NCBI GenBank assembly: GCA_035079385.1
Contig: JAVHKY010000013.1
Span: 16,862,001-16,926,000, forward strand
DNA: 64,000 nt
DNA from: Aspidiotus rigidus
Lineage: Eukaryota; Arthropoda; Insecta; Hemiptera; Diaspididae
Direction of reading: 5' to 3'
A program made the position numbers and the translations under genes. Below the pieces are notes generated by a model, which saw nothing but the letters and a program-made list of their open reading frames with translations, was not told the origin of the DNA and made no database searches. The stretch's first letter is position 1; every line of letters starts with the position of its first letter. Positions 33,040-43,859 of the stretch are shown here, in pieces.

Positions 33040-33900
33040 GTCTCCATCCTTCTATCTCATAATTATCTCCTCTCCTTACTCAACGCAATGCTTCAACACG
33101 AACACTTTCCAGTCCTTATCTGACTCAGATCTTCTAATGAAGACAGACTTCCCCTCAAACTCAAAAAACGTTTTCCCACTTTCTTCTATTTCTCCGTGTC
33201 CGACGTCACCACATTTCCTCTAAATTATATTTCATTGACCTTTGAGGCAATTCCTCATCCATGATAGGTCTCTAACGGTTAGAATTCAAGACTATACTCT
33301 TCTAAATCGGTGTCTTCCAAAAAGAACTATCCATCTTCCTAATCGCTATACAAATGAACTAACAAACACAACTTTCCTTCTACAAAACGCCACTTCGCGA
33401 ATGAGCAATCTCCAACCCCCCACAAGCAGCAATACTGCAGGACTACTCCGACTAAGCCTTGACAAAGTCTCCAAGAGTCGTTTGACGGTATAGATGTAGA
33501 TTCTCGGACAAGAAAACAGTCATAGTAGTATTATAAAAAATATCCTCACGTTCTATTTCTATGCCTCTTTCTTCCCTGCCTCTACCAAACTTTACAGTTA
33601 TCATCCCCTCTATCACTTGAACGTTCTAAAACCCCTATTACTCCCCCGGCTCCTGTTCCAACTCTACAACTATCTAATCCGTTGTCAACTTAATTACGGT
33701 TCTCCAATTAACATTCATTCCAACGGAACAACCTTAAAATTGCTGGATTCCATTCAATCTTCCGGGCTTCGACTGGCCCCTAGAAGACTAGGTACGCGTC
33801 AGCCCTCCATACAGCCTACGTGCTGAAGTAGGTGCTCTAGGCATTCGTCTCAGGCTTAGTTTTTCATCCACTTCTCCTTAGTTCATCTCTATCTCTGACA
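33040..33900 (+). pseudogene. I-clade LINE fragment, C-terminal side of RT
   Basis: Recognisable part: LYNYLIRCQLNYGSP then LKLLDSIQSSGLRLAPRRLG (about 33674-33800), the thumb-side block that follows the RT core in I and Jockey elements. The preceding open frames (33038-33223, 33242-33493) are in register only by pieces and may belong to the same element. Not functional. Confidence 0.6.
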
Positions 33901-34890
33901 ACCCATCGCATTGATTTTTATTGATTACGAGTAACGACGACGCGACGAGTTTTGGTAGCCATCTACAATTTTCAGGGGACGTACGAGAGAGGAAAGTTAA
34001 AAAGTCAAAGTTGAGTTATTAATGATTAACAACGACAACGGCGAAGTGAAACAGGTCCGACCAAGAAGGTGGAGGAAGGAATCGCTTCAGTGTTTAATAA
34101 TCTCCATTTCTTCAAAAACGGTGAGCTTTGAGCCTTTTTTGGCGAATTGTAGAATATGAACACCAGTATCTACAGAAAAGGAATGATTTTGTTTCCAATG
34201 ATTTTTGATGGTCTTTTCATGCTCCACGACCCGGGAAAAAAACGAACAAACAAAAAAACGAAATTACGAAATGATAAATTCTTACACTTCATCAAATTTC
34301 GCGTTTTGTTTTATTTCCACATTTAAATAACTCTTAAGTGAAGAGAGAAAAAATCTACTGAATAACGAAATTTCATTTTTCGTATTATGTTTGGGTCGTC
34401 TGATACGATCTGGTATTGTCACTCTTGTACCTAGTTTGTTTCGTGTTCTAAATTTTGTTTGACTCAAAACCAGCCACATATAAAATTTCCTTTATATTTC
34501 ATTTCTATTTTTGCTTTGTTATTGTTATCAAAGTCGACTCGACTGAACATCGACAGAGGGTCTAAATATGGAAGCATTTGTCGATGTTCGTGGCAACAAA
34601 CTATAAACACTTTTTGCTGTAAAATGATGTCGACGTCGACCTATTTGTACGTATCGAAAACCGACGTATGTCGATAGAATGTCCCAGGCCAATCATAAGG
34701 AAGGAATGAGCATAGCCTACTTATTATTCAAGTACAAGTTCTTACTTGTTATTTCTCATGCTGCCTGACGACATAAGTTAGAATAATTCCCAAGAAAACA
34801 AGTTGTCGATGAAATTTTCGACTGAATTGTCGACATCGACTGTGCAAAAAATGCATTTTGACATGTTCCATGTCTTTTCTCTCGCCGGAC
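33900..34890. other. Intronic sequence, nothing recognised
   Basis: Several GTCGACGTCGAC-like phrases (about 34540-34670, 34800-34850) but no clear repeat unit. Confidence 0.3.
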
Positions 34891-34899
34891 CTCGATTTT

Positions 34900-35007
34900 G
34901 AAACTCGCGAGTACACCCCCCCCCCCCCCCCTGTCAAGAGAAATCTCTACCCCGTGGGTGATTCAGAAATTCGCGAGTACACCCCGCGTAATAATAATAA
35001 TTAATAA

Positions 35008-35050
<43 letters not shown>

Positions 35051-35275
35051 ATGATTAAAAATAATTAAATAAATAAATAATTAAATAATTGAATAATTAA
35101 TATAATTAAATAAATAAATAATCAAATAATTAATATAATTAATAATTAGAAAATCTCTACCCCGTGGGTGATTCAGAAATTCGCGATTACACCCCGCGTA
35201 ATAATAATAATAATAAATAAATTAATTAATTAATAATTGAATAATTAAATAATTAATATAATTATTAATTAGAAA
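34900..35275. repeat. Duplicated ATTCGCGAGTACACCCC block and AAAT-type simple repeats
   Basis: A block reading ATCTCTACCCCGTGGGTGAT...ACACCCCGCGTAATAATAA occurs at about 34950-35000 and again at about 35154-35210. A further partial copy at 34900 ends in a run of C (about 34914-34931). Long AAAT/AATAATTAAT tracts separate them. Confidence 0.8.
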
Positions 35276-35305
35276 ATTTTCCAAGTCCCTCTTCCTATCA
35301 TATAT

Positions 35306-35746
35306 GGCTGGATAGTCGAAATTTTTCCAAGTCCCCTAGACTTGAATTGTCTCATACCATTCCAATACAACAGTGAGACAGGGGGCGAACGAGCGGAGCG
35401 AGTTCGCGCTACCTCATATTTCTCATAGAAGACTTATACGACGCCAAGATAGGTAAAGGGGTAAACGAATAATATCTCACGAACACTTGACCTAGTACAA
35501 GAATTAATAATAAATAAATAAATAAATAAATAATATTAAATAATTAAATAAATAAAGGCTGGATAGTCGAAATTTTTCCAAGTCCCCTAGACTTGAATTG
35601 TCTCATACCATTCCAATACAACAGCGAGACAGGGGGCGAACGATCGGAGCGAGTTCGCGCTACCTCATATTTCCCTTAGAAGACTTATACGACGCCAAGA
35701 TAGGTAAAGGGGTAAACGAATAATATCTCACGAACACTTGACCTAA
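35306..35746. repeat. Tandem duplication, 251-bp period
   Basis: 35306-35494 recurs at 35557-35746 with very few differences (GGCTGGATAGTCGAAATTTT at both starts). AAATA-rich filler occupies the rest of the first unit. The high identity points to a recent event. Confidence 0.9.
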
Positions 35747-36229
35747 TAGAAGCCTAGACTGAAATATTTCAAGTTGACTGATAAAATATAAAAGATATGG
35801 AACATGATTTTCATTTATTTGGCTATGCCAGAAAATTTTTTTTATTTTTGTACATTCCACAGGTTATGGAAATTATATAATAAGTAGTAGGTCCTTTTCA
35901 GTCCACGAAAAGTAAAATACACTGACAACTAACCACGTCATCGTCATCGAGACCGAGGAAAAAAGCCCTAGGTCTGACGGTTCATCTAGCCCTAGTTGTT
36001 GAAAATTCATTCGAAGATTTTTAGCAGAGGTAGGAATTCAGCAATTTCACGTATGCTATTTTTCTTCCCGATGCACGTTCACATGAGTCACTAAACATTG
36101 TTTTTTTTTTTCATTTTATAAGCTCTTAACTGCACTTGACTTATGAGAGTGATGATGTTCGCTTTTAGATGCTTGCGTGTACGTAATTTGCTACTTTTAG
36201 ATAAGAGAGGATAAGATGGATGGATGGTA

Positions 36230-36510
36230 TAGGTCATCGGCGAGAGTTGTTTCGATGGATGGTGAAATTTGGTGGGTGGACGAGAGGCGCTGAAAATGAG
36301 CCTACAAAAATTTGGGTGACACTGGGGGGGTAGTCGAGGTTACAATGTTCGCATGAGAGCGGGAAAAGCTTGGAAAGAAGATGAGCGTGTCTGAGTCGCA
36401 TGCCACCAATGAGAAAGACTCGAGCAGTATCTCTATTAGGCCTAGTAAATGGCTTACGAGCGGAGTGGATGATTTCGAGAATAGAAGAGAGTAAGGAAAA
36501 GAGAAAGTCC
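36230..36510 (-). pseudogene. I-clade LINE fragment, C-terminal zinc-type region
   Basis: Minus strand reads KPFTRPNRDTARVFL, then RLRHAHLLSKLFPLSCEHCN (about 36415-36355), equivalent to the R-x-GHTxLTH...C-x-x-C segment at the end of I-clade ORF2. The frame then decays. Confidence 0.6.
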
Positions 36511-36519
36511 AAACTGTGC

Positions 36520-37130
36520 TGATGACGTCACAGGTAGCCATCATGTATGACTATGACGTTATAATAATGTTAATTTCCATACGGGAGTGAACTTGTTCCG
36601 CTCGTTAGCTCACGACAGCTCAACTTACAGTACGCCACGCCTATATTAATCCGCGAGTGAGCGCCTCGTAAGCTAAATAGCTCAAAAATATACCAAGAAC
36701 GGGGTAGCGAACGGGTGGAGCGAAAGAGCCTCTCTTGAGCAAGATAGTTCACCTTGGCGAGTACCTCTGTGAGAAAAATTCACAAACTAGGCCATGATTT
36801 CATCACAAAGCGGGTGTGGCCTTAAAATATAAATGAGTTCACTTATCAGGAGATATGAAAGATGATCTTTATTAATTTGGCTCTGCCAGAAAGTCTTTCT
36901 TCAGTCGGTCTAATCGGCAACCACGTAACGTATTAATTTTTTTTGAGGTCTTGATAGAGGAGAATTGGAAACTACCTTCTGAGGTTTACAAGAAAAACGA
37001 GTTCAATGATTTTTGTACTTGTAGGTGGGTCAAAAAACGGATGTAGTTGTCAGCAAAAAGCAGATCTATATTTTTGGTGATGTCGTCTGTTATTGGCAAT
37101 CAGGAACAATAAGAAACTGAATAAGTTCTT
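36520..37130. other. Intronic sequence, nothing recognised
   Basis: No clear feature. GTAGCGAACGGGTGGAGCGA (about 36704) recalls part of the 35306 duplication. Confidence 0.3.
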
Positions 37131-37240
37131 AACAGGGAACCTGTTTTATTGGGTGATTTTTTGGAAAAAACTTCTACCGCGAAGCTTAGAGCTTGAAAAT
37201 TTTTCAAGTCCCCCTCCTATCATATTTAGCTAGGTGGTCG

Positions 37241-37788
37241 GTAAACCGGGTGGACCAGAAAAATTGAATGGGAGTTTGCACTAAATTTACTCCAGCCCCA
37301 AAACACGAGTATATTTTGAATCTACAAAATTTGTATCAATTTTATCTTCAATTTGCGCCCTTAATAAACTTTTTACGACGTTTTTTGAGTTATGGAGCAA
37401 AATGTGCCAAAAATTGACCATTTTGCCATAATTACCAAAAATTAAAAATTGTTCAAACTTCCATCTTTTACTTGATTTGAAAGTGAAATTTAACGCTGAT
37501 TCCAAAAAAAAATACCTGAATAATCTTACGACGCTTGGAAGTGGGTGAATTTTCAATTTCTTATTTCAGAAATCTTGGCATATTAGTCAATTTTTGGCAC
37601 ATTTTAGTCCGTAACTCGGCTCGAAAAAGTCGTAGAAAATTCAATAGGGGCGCAAATCGAAGATAAAATTGAGACACGAATTTCGTAGATTTGAAGTATA
37701 CACATCCAAAGTTTCGCGTGTTGGGGCTGGAAGGAATTTAGTGCTAACTCCCATTCAACTGGTAACATCTTTCTGGTCCACTCGGTAT
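37241..37788. mobile_element. Foldback-type element with about 210-bp inverted ends, copy 1
   Basis: Left end TAAACCGGGTGGACCAGAAA (from 37242) pairs with the right end TTTCTGGTCCACTCGGTATA. The similarity continues inward through TTGAATGGGAGTT, CTACAAAATT and AAAATTGACCA. The related copy at 59411-59932 shares the inner sequence. No transposase. The TA at each end may be the target site. Confidence 0.75.
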
Positions 37789-37965
37789 ATAGCCTGAAAG
37801 GTAGTCCCTTTGAGTAACTAGATATGCAATGCGTCACACACTAATTGATTCAGCCCCTTGAATAACCAGATATGCAGTGCGAGATAGTGAATATAGCCTG
37901 AAACATAGCCCCTTCAATGAGGCAGATATGCAACGCTTCAAACACCATTTTGATTCTCGACCTAT

Positions 37966-38109
37966 ATATGTGACCTGCGATGAGAAAAGGATGCTTATTG
38001 CCCACTGACAGGAACACCATTTCTCTCTCATTGGATGTCCAATCAGAGAGAAATGGTGTTCCTGCGCCAATGGGCAATGAGCATCCTTTTCTCATCGCAG
38101 GTCACATAT
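37966..38109. repeat. 144-bp near-perfect palindrome
   Basis: Arms of about 70 bp: ATATGTGACCTGCGATGAGA...CATTTCTCTCTCATTGGA on the left and its complement on the right, with a loop of only a few bases. Very few mismatches. Probably a young hairpin element or an inverted duplication. Confidence 0.9.
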
Positions 38110-38387
38110 TTCGAAGTCCCTAAAATAGGTTCAGATCACTGATGACGTCCTATTTCATACTAGGTTTAGAGTAGGTCTAGGCCTCCTTCATACTAGCTTT
38201 ATACTAGGTGTAGACTTGCTTGAATTCAATACCAAAACCGCAATTTGACTTATAAAACAGATTCCCTGCGTTCCTCATTCAACGTTTCATTGGGCGGTAT
38301 TCATTTGCTTTTGAAAGCTTGTCCTGTAAACATGGCTCACCAATAGAGGTAAGTAGGTCTAAAAAAAGAAAAACATCTTTTTCAATG

Positions 38388-38958
38388 CAGTCCCCCTTTC
38401 AGTATACTTCTAGACTCCTTGGGCGTTTGAAATAATATATTTTTATTTTTATTTTATTTTTTTAATTAATTTATTAATTAATTTATTTTTATTTATTTAT
38501 TCAGTCACCCTTTCGGTACACTTCTAGACTTATTAGATATATTTTTTTCATTCAGTCCCCCTTTTGGTACAGTTCTAGACTCACACTGACATATAAAAAA
38601 ATATATTTATATTTTATTTTATTATTATTTTTTTAAATTTTTTTTCCATTTCATTTTTTTTTTTATTTCATTTTTTGATACAGTCCCCCTTCCGGTACAG
38701 TTCTAGACTCACACTGACATATAAAAAAATATATTTATTTTTATTTTTATATTGTATTTTATTTTTTTTTTAATTTTTAATTTTTCTATTATTTTATTTT
38801 TTTATACAGTCCCCCTTTCGGTACAGTTCTAGGCTCATGGCGAAGGTTGAAATGATACAACTATTTTTCATTTTTATTTTATTTTTTTAAATTTTTTTTC
38901 CCAAATTTTTTTTTTCCATACAGTCACTCTTTCGGTACAGGTGTACCGAAGGGGGGAC
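38388..38958 (+). repeat. Tandem array of CAGTCCCCCTTTCGGTACAG modules, six units
   Basis: The phrase recurs at about 38388, 38502, 38553, 38682, 38807 and 38922, each followed by TTCTAGACTC and a T/A-rich spacer of variable length. The last unit turns back on itself (TTCGGTACAGGTGTACCGAA), forming a small hairpin at about 38930-38950. Confidence 0.85.
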
Positions 38959-38959
38959 C

Positions 38960-39620
38960 TTACTACTTATATAGTCTGAAAGATAGCCCCTTCAATGAGC
39001 CAGATATGCAACGCTTCAAACAACATGAGACTTAGAACGTTCTTTCAAAGTATTCTCAGGGAACCTGTTCTATTGGGGCGGTAGGAGGGTTGGAAAAAAT
39101 ATCCTTTATCCACAGTCCGTTGTTTGGCCGGCCGGCAAAGCTCGGAGCTCAAAAATTTTCCAATTCCCCCTCCTATCATATATTGCTCAAAGGTCAGTAT
39201 ATATCACCTGGAAGGCCCTTCAAGTAACTAGGTATACAATGCGCCATTCACCAATTGATTTAGCTCCTTCAATAAGCCAGATATGTAACAGTTCAAACTC
39301 CATAATACTAGAATACCCGAGGTATTCTCAGGGAACCTGTTTTATCGGGGAGATGGGAGGGTTGGAAAAAGCGTCCACTATCCGCCGTCCGCTGTCCGGC
39401 CGACCGGCAAGGCTCGGACTTAATATTCTGTCACGCTTCTATCATATATAGCTTGGAGGTCGGTGTATATAACCTAAAAAGTAGCCCCTTCAAGTAACTA
39501 GATATGCAGTGCTTCATACACCAATTCACTGAGCCCCTTCAATGAACCAGATATGCAACGTTTTTAACACCATAAGACTCAGAACATGTAAGGTATCTCA
39601 TAAAACGGGTTCTCTGCCTC
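38960..39620 (+). repeat. Tandem 272-bp units of the CAGGGAACCTGTT family
   Basis: CAGGGAACCTGTT recurs at 39057 and 39329 (272 bp apart) within a fixed order of segments: AGCCCCTTCAAGTAACTAG, CAGATATGCAACG, then CAGGGAACCTGTT, CCGTCCG-GGCCG, CTATCATATATAGCT and GGTCGGTATATA. The array ends with the complementary end AAAACGGGTTCTCTGC at about 39602. Further partial copies at 37136, 37790-37960 and 38256. Confidence 0.8.
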
Positions 39621-40630
39621 CCCTTGTTCAACTCCGTAAAAGAACGCGCGAGTTTTCCTAAGGAACGTCGTTTTGAATTGAATAGTGGAATTGGAGTAGG
39701 AAGTTTTTAGTTTCGCAGGCCCGGAGGCGCAAAGGTTAAGATTCCACGTTCATGACATGATTAAAGGAATTTGATAAGTATATAATTGGGCAAAAATCAT
39801 CTCTGATATCATCACTGGGAGAGCTATCTGTCTTTTCATATTGCTGAATACCTCTGCGCTACTAAAGTTCTGTTGCCGAATGATTGGAAGGTCGCCTTGA
39901 AGCACCGTCGGGAAAATGTTTGTACAGATGTGATGTGACTGGTGAGATAGCTTCCTGAAGGTCAAAAAGGTTAGAGTCAATAGCTACGTTTACATGAGAT
40001 CAGAGAGGGTCGAAATTAGAACGTGAGAGTGTCGTTTGACTTTGATTCCGAGTATCAGGAGAGCCCTGTTGAAAGTGGCAGTCAGTTAAAGTTTCTGGTA
40101 TTTACAAACCTCTTGACTCGTTTAAGCAATACTAAAAACTTTGCTTGTATGACTAAGTTTGGAGTATGAATTGACAAACGATGTCTTCTACAATATTCCA
40201 AGTTTATTTTCGGTTTTTTATCAAGAATTTCAAACTCCGTGGAGGTTTTGTCTGCTTTCTTCTATTCTAGTATCAGTGCGTTCTATCCTTGAATTCCTTA
40301 TTATTTATGAAAAGATAATGAAATACAAGTCCGCAGGCTAAACTAGCCCTCTCGAATATTATAGCAAACAGAGGGGTTCATTTACTTACACTTTCACAGT
40401 AAGTACTTATTACGTATCCATCAATTTTATTCGTCAATTTTGTACGAGCGGAAAATTTGAATTGAAATTTCTGCCCAAAATTCATTCGAAATAGAAACAT
40501 CGACAGACACGGGCTACCGCGTTCGACAGTAAATTTAATGGTCAACGACGAAACTACCAGTACAAATATTAGTCCAACAATGTTATCTTTATTTGATAAT
40601 TGGACGAAAGTTCTCGCAACCAGCAGGCCT
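39620..40630. other. Intronic sequence, nothing recognised
   Basis: Short ORFs only. No repeat match seen. Confidence 0.3.
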
Positions 40631-40639
40631 TTATCTTTC

Positions 40640-40960
40640 ATTAGACTTTATTTTCCAAGCAAATCGAAACACGACAAGGCTTTTAATTTCAATATTTGAG
40701 TTCGCTTGTTTACCTTTATACCGCGACCGCGCGCTGTAAAGGCCGAAATGTTTCGCTCCGTTGATTACTTTTTGTAGAAAAATTAACGAAATTATACGCG
40801 GTTCGCGCAACAACGCGCGTGCTTTGTTCGATCGCCATCGAAGTATCTTCTATATGTAGTCAAGTGGAGGTATAGACGTCGAATTTGTCTCTATTTTGTA
40901 CTTCGTGTGTGTTTAATTTGTAAAGCGTGGCGTGCCTCGGAATTGTGAAAAACATTAGTG
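40640..40960. other. CpG-rich non-repeat island in intron 1
   Basis: Contains ACCGCGACCGCGCGCTGTAA (near 40721) and CGCGGTTCGCGCAACAACGC (near 40797) in an otherwise AT-rich intron, with no copy elsewhere in the window. Possible enhancer or alternative promoter. No direct evidence of function. Confidence 0.35.
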
Positions 40961-41239
40961 GAAGAAGAATAAGGGACAAGGTTGATACGCGGAATCAATG
41001 AAGAATTTTAGAGTCGTTATTTTAATTTACTAAATGCAGGGCTACAATATTATGTCACGTTTGAAATTATTGTCATCGATGGATTATACGCTTCAGGTGT
41101 TGAAAATGGCGTGCGTGCGAAGCGGGCAAAAGCCTTTGTTTTGCGACCTTGGGAACATTTATTTACGTCCCTGTAGGCACCTGCATTGAGTCCAGTAAAC
41201 TGCGTTTGTACGAGAATTTTATTTGTGGCTGTTAAGAAA

Positions 41240-42310
41240 GAACCTGTTCTGTAGGGTAGTTTTCGACAAACCAAAAACTTGGTAAAATTTTGACTTCTGA
41301 GTTATATAATATGATAGGAAGAAGACTTAGAAAAACTTCGATTCATGATGGGAGAGGGACTGAAGTTCGAAAAATACCATGACACAATGGATTCAGAGGA
41401 ACTTGAAGATCTTCAAGATTTCGATTTGAATTCTCAATTCAACCCATAGAACAGGTTCTTCACGTTCCTCGTTTAACCGTAATTTTCTTCAGCTCGTTGG
41501 ATGGTTTGATCAATTGCTTCTCTGTTCTTCATCTTCTCTCAATTAATGACCCAGAGTATAAACAATGGACTAAGTGATCCTAAAGAGCTCCTGCACTCTT
41601 TACGTACAAGTATTCCACAAACACATGGTGTCCGCTCAACCCCTAGGCTACGGCTAGCCAGAAGTCGGGCGGATCACATCGTATTTCAGCTTTCGCCAGC
41701 AGTGTCTTCGTCAATTTACCTTCTCTACAGACCAAGCTTTGTTTGCAACCTCTTCTACCTATAATTTGCATCGTAATGATACCACCTTTCTAGATCTTGA
41801 TGGCTTCTCTAATGAATGACTTGAACCGTAATAAACTTGAGTATGGCGGCAACTTTGGAAGGTGGTCACTTAATCTTTCTTTACAAACTACCCTTGGGAC
41901 TACGAGAGCTCTCTTATACGCTTTCATGATATTATCTGTCGTGTGCGAGGCACGTTTGCAGGTAATCTTCTTAGCTTATCTTGTTTGACCACGTACTTAA
42001 ATTTCATAATTAACACCTTCTTTACATAATGAAAAATCAAGTACATAAGAATACCTTCGAGTTATCTGTCTAAATCTTTTACAAGTTACGAAGATAAGAA
42101 ACAATCGCAAGCAGTTATAGGAGGAATATGTTTTTCTTTAAAAACCTGTTACTTCTATGAAGTATACCAATGTGCCACAAATCGCTTAGCTTATTATGAG
42201 GGCATATTATGTTAGTTAGTGAGTACCTAGCTCTTCAAACGTTGAGCTAGTTCGTCAGAAGACTGAAATTTGTGGAGAACCTGTTTCATGGAAGATCATC
42301 TTAGTATATT
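41240..42310. repeat. Scattered partial copies of the CAGGGAACCTGTT family
   Basis: GAACCTGTTCTGTAGGGTAG near 41239 (+), CCATAGAACAGGTTCTTCAC near 41444 (inverted) and GAACCTGTTTCATGG near 42278 (+). The sequence between them shows nothing further. Confidence 0.5.
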
Positions 42311-42722
42311 TTATAAGCCTATCAAAAAGGACACAGAATATTTTAATTGCGGAATAGAAGCTGTCGAACAGATGATGGTGGATGACGAAAGCCGACGATC
42401 AGATCATTTTTTAGCGTACAAGACGCCTTGCTTTCTTTGAATTTCTGCCAATTTTCAAATTTTATCGAAATATCCTTCATTGACATCATCTGAGATGGGT
42501 TCCATAAAGCTATTGACAAAAATAAGATTGGCTTTGCCACTGCAATTGGCTGTGTAAATTTGGAAAATTTGTTTTTTTCTTTATACCTACCTCCATAACA
42601 CCTACCAATTCTCAAAATTCATTGGAATGTAGTCAGTTGGCTTTTATACTGAATAACGATTCAGATTATAGGGGAAAAACAACGGCAACTTTCCACCATG
42701 GGGATACCACCAATCCTACTCG

Positions 42723-43847
42723 ATGGTAGAGTCAATCGAACGAGACTCTGAGATATCGGATTGGGTGTTCCGGAAGCCAGAGCTTCCCTTTGTCATCGCG
42801 GACGCCCATCCATTAGAGTTCAGCTTATCGCAGTGGCTAAACGACGAAGTAGTAGTCGATACCACCATTGGTGACCTCAGCCAATGGACAAGCGACGGGC
42901 TGGATGACGTCTCACCAACCGAATACCACCTCGGGCCCAAGCCTGAGGGATTTACAGGCGAGTCAGCATGGATAAGAGCCTACGATACTCACGATCGTCT
43001 GCACGTCGGTCCGAACTGTCATGAGCCAGAGGATAATGACTTTGATCTTATCTGGGACAATCCGATCCCTCACTATCAGGATGATCGTTTTCCCGCCGCT
43101 TGTGATCAGATCGATGGCGAGCTGCTTGATCTGGATGTCCGCTACCGCCACGCCAAGGCGGGTGTCTACGATCGCATATTGGCCCTCCGAAAAAGGGAGG
43201 AGGAATTCATGTCCCTTTTCAAGGATGGGAAGCACCGCATGCCGCCGTATATCCAAATAAGACAGAAAAGATTGGCCGAGGAACAGCTCATGAGAGCGAT
43301 AAGGGGTCCCTACTTGGCAGAAAGGGCAAAACTCGAAGGAAGGTATCAAGCGTTGCTAAGACGTTACAGCGACGTGGCCCATCCGCCAAGAGAACCACCG
43401 AAACACAAGTCGGTGGTGGTTCCGAGTCACACAACGGTAATGTTGTTACCTCCTCCACAGTTCCCGTTTGATCGTCTAGCGGAGACGAGGAGATCGCTGA
43501 TCAAAACGAGTTCGTCTACCCCCATCGCCGAGGACCAGAAGGTCAAGGTCCTCGAATCGCTGATTCAAGAATGGGACATAAAGCCTCGTCAACTCGAGAA
43601 TATGTTCGGGACCACTGTTCCCATTCCGTCTACCCGCCAAAGCGTCAAGGACACATTAGATCCTCAGTCCTTGACTCAGGTTACCCGAACATTAGTCGCT
43701 GAAGCCGCCGTAGCGGAATCACGACCTTCTCACGCGCCTGTCGAAAGAGAAAGAGGGGTTTCCGAAGATGCGTTGTCTCGATTCCCAAAACGACAGAGTG
43801 CGGACGCAAGAGAACGAAGAACGCGGGAAACCCGATCTACAGGTTGA
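42723..43847 (+). CDS. Intact ORF of unknown function, 374 residues
   Basis: The longest uninterrupted ORF in the window. I do not recognise the protein. Residues 1-125 are acidic with several Trp (14, 38, 55, 83, 111). Residues 130-215 are strongly charged and probably helical, perhaps coiled coil. Residues 215-250 are Pro-rich (PPREPPKHK, LLPPPQFP). The tail (340-374) is rich in Arg. Only two Cys (99, 127); no zinc knuckle, signal peptide or membrane span. The frame is open back to a TAG at 42669, so ATG 42723 is the first in-frame start. The DNA is visibly richer in G+C than its surroundings and uses G/C-ending codons often. Repeat modules of the CAGGGAACCTGTT family begin right after it. 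It lies on the receptor strand inside intron 1. It could be a nested intronless gene, a structural gene of a mobile element (gag-like) or an integrated foreign gene; the sequence does not decide. Confidence 0.55.
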   Translation: MVESIERDSEISDWVFRKPELPFVIADAHPLEFSLSQWLNDEVVVDTTIGDLSQWTSDGLDDVSPTEYHLGPKPEGFTGESAWIRAYDTHDRLHVGPNCHEPEDNDFDLIWDNPIPHYQDDRFPAACDQIDGELLDLDVRYRHAKAGVYDRILALRKREEEFMSLFKDGKHRMPPYIQIRQKRLAEEQLMRAIRGPYLAERAKLEGRYQALLRRYSDVAHPPREPPKHKSVVVPSHTTVMLLPPPQFPFDRLAETRRSLIKTSSSTPIAEDQKVKVLESLIQEWDIKPRQLENMFGTTVPIPSTRQSVKDTLDPQSLTQVTRTLVAEAAVAESRPSHAPVERERGVSEDALSRFPKRQSADARERRTRETRSTG

Positions 43848-43859
43848 AAAATGATACAT

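Noticed and set aside
38388..39620. Regularly spaced repeats, considered as a CRISPR-like array
   Set aside because: Spacing and spacer content are irregular and the genome is eukaryotic. These are tandem and dispersed repeats.
42963..43349. Minus-strand ORF of 128 codons
   Set aside because: Shadow of the larger + strand ORF at 42723-43847.
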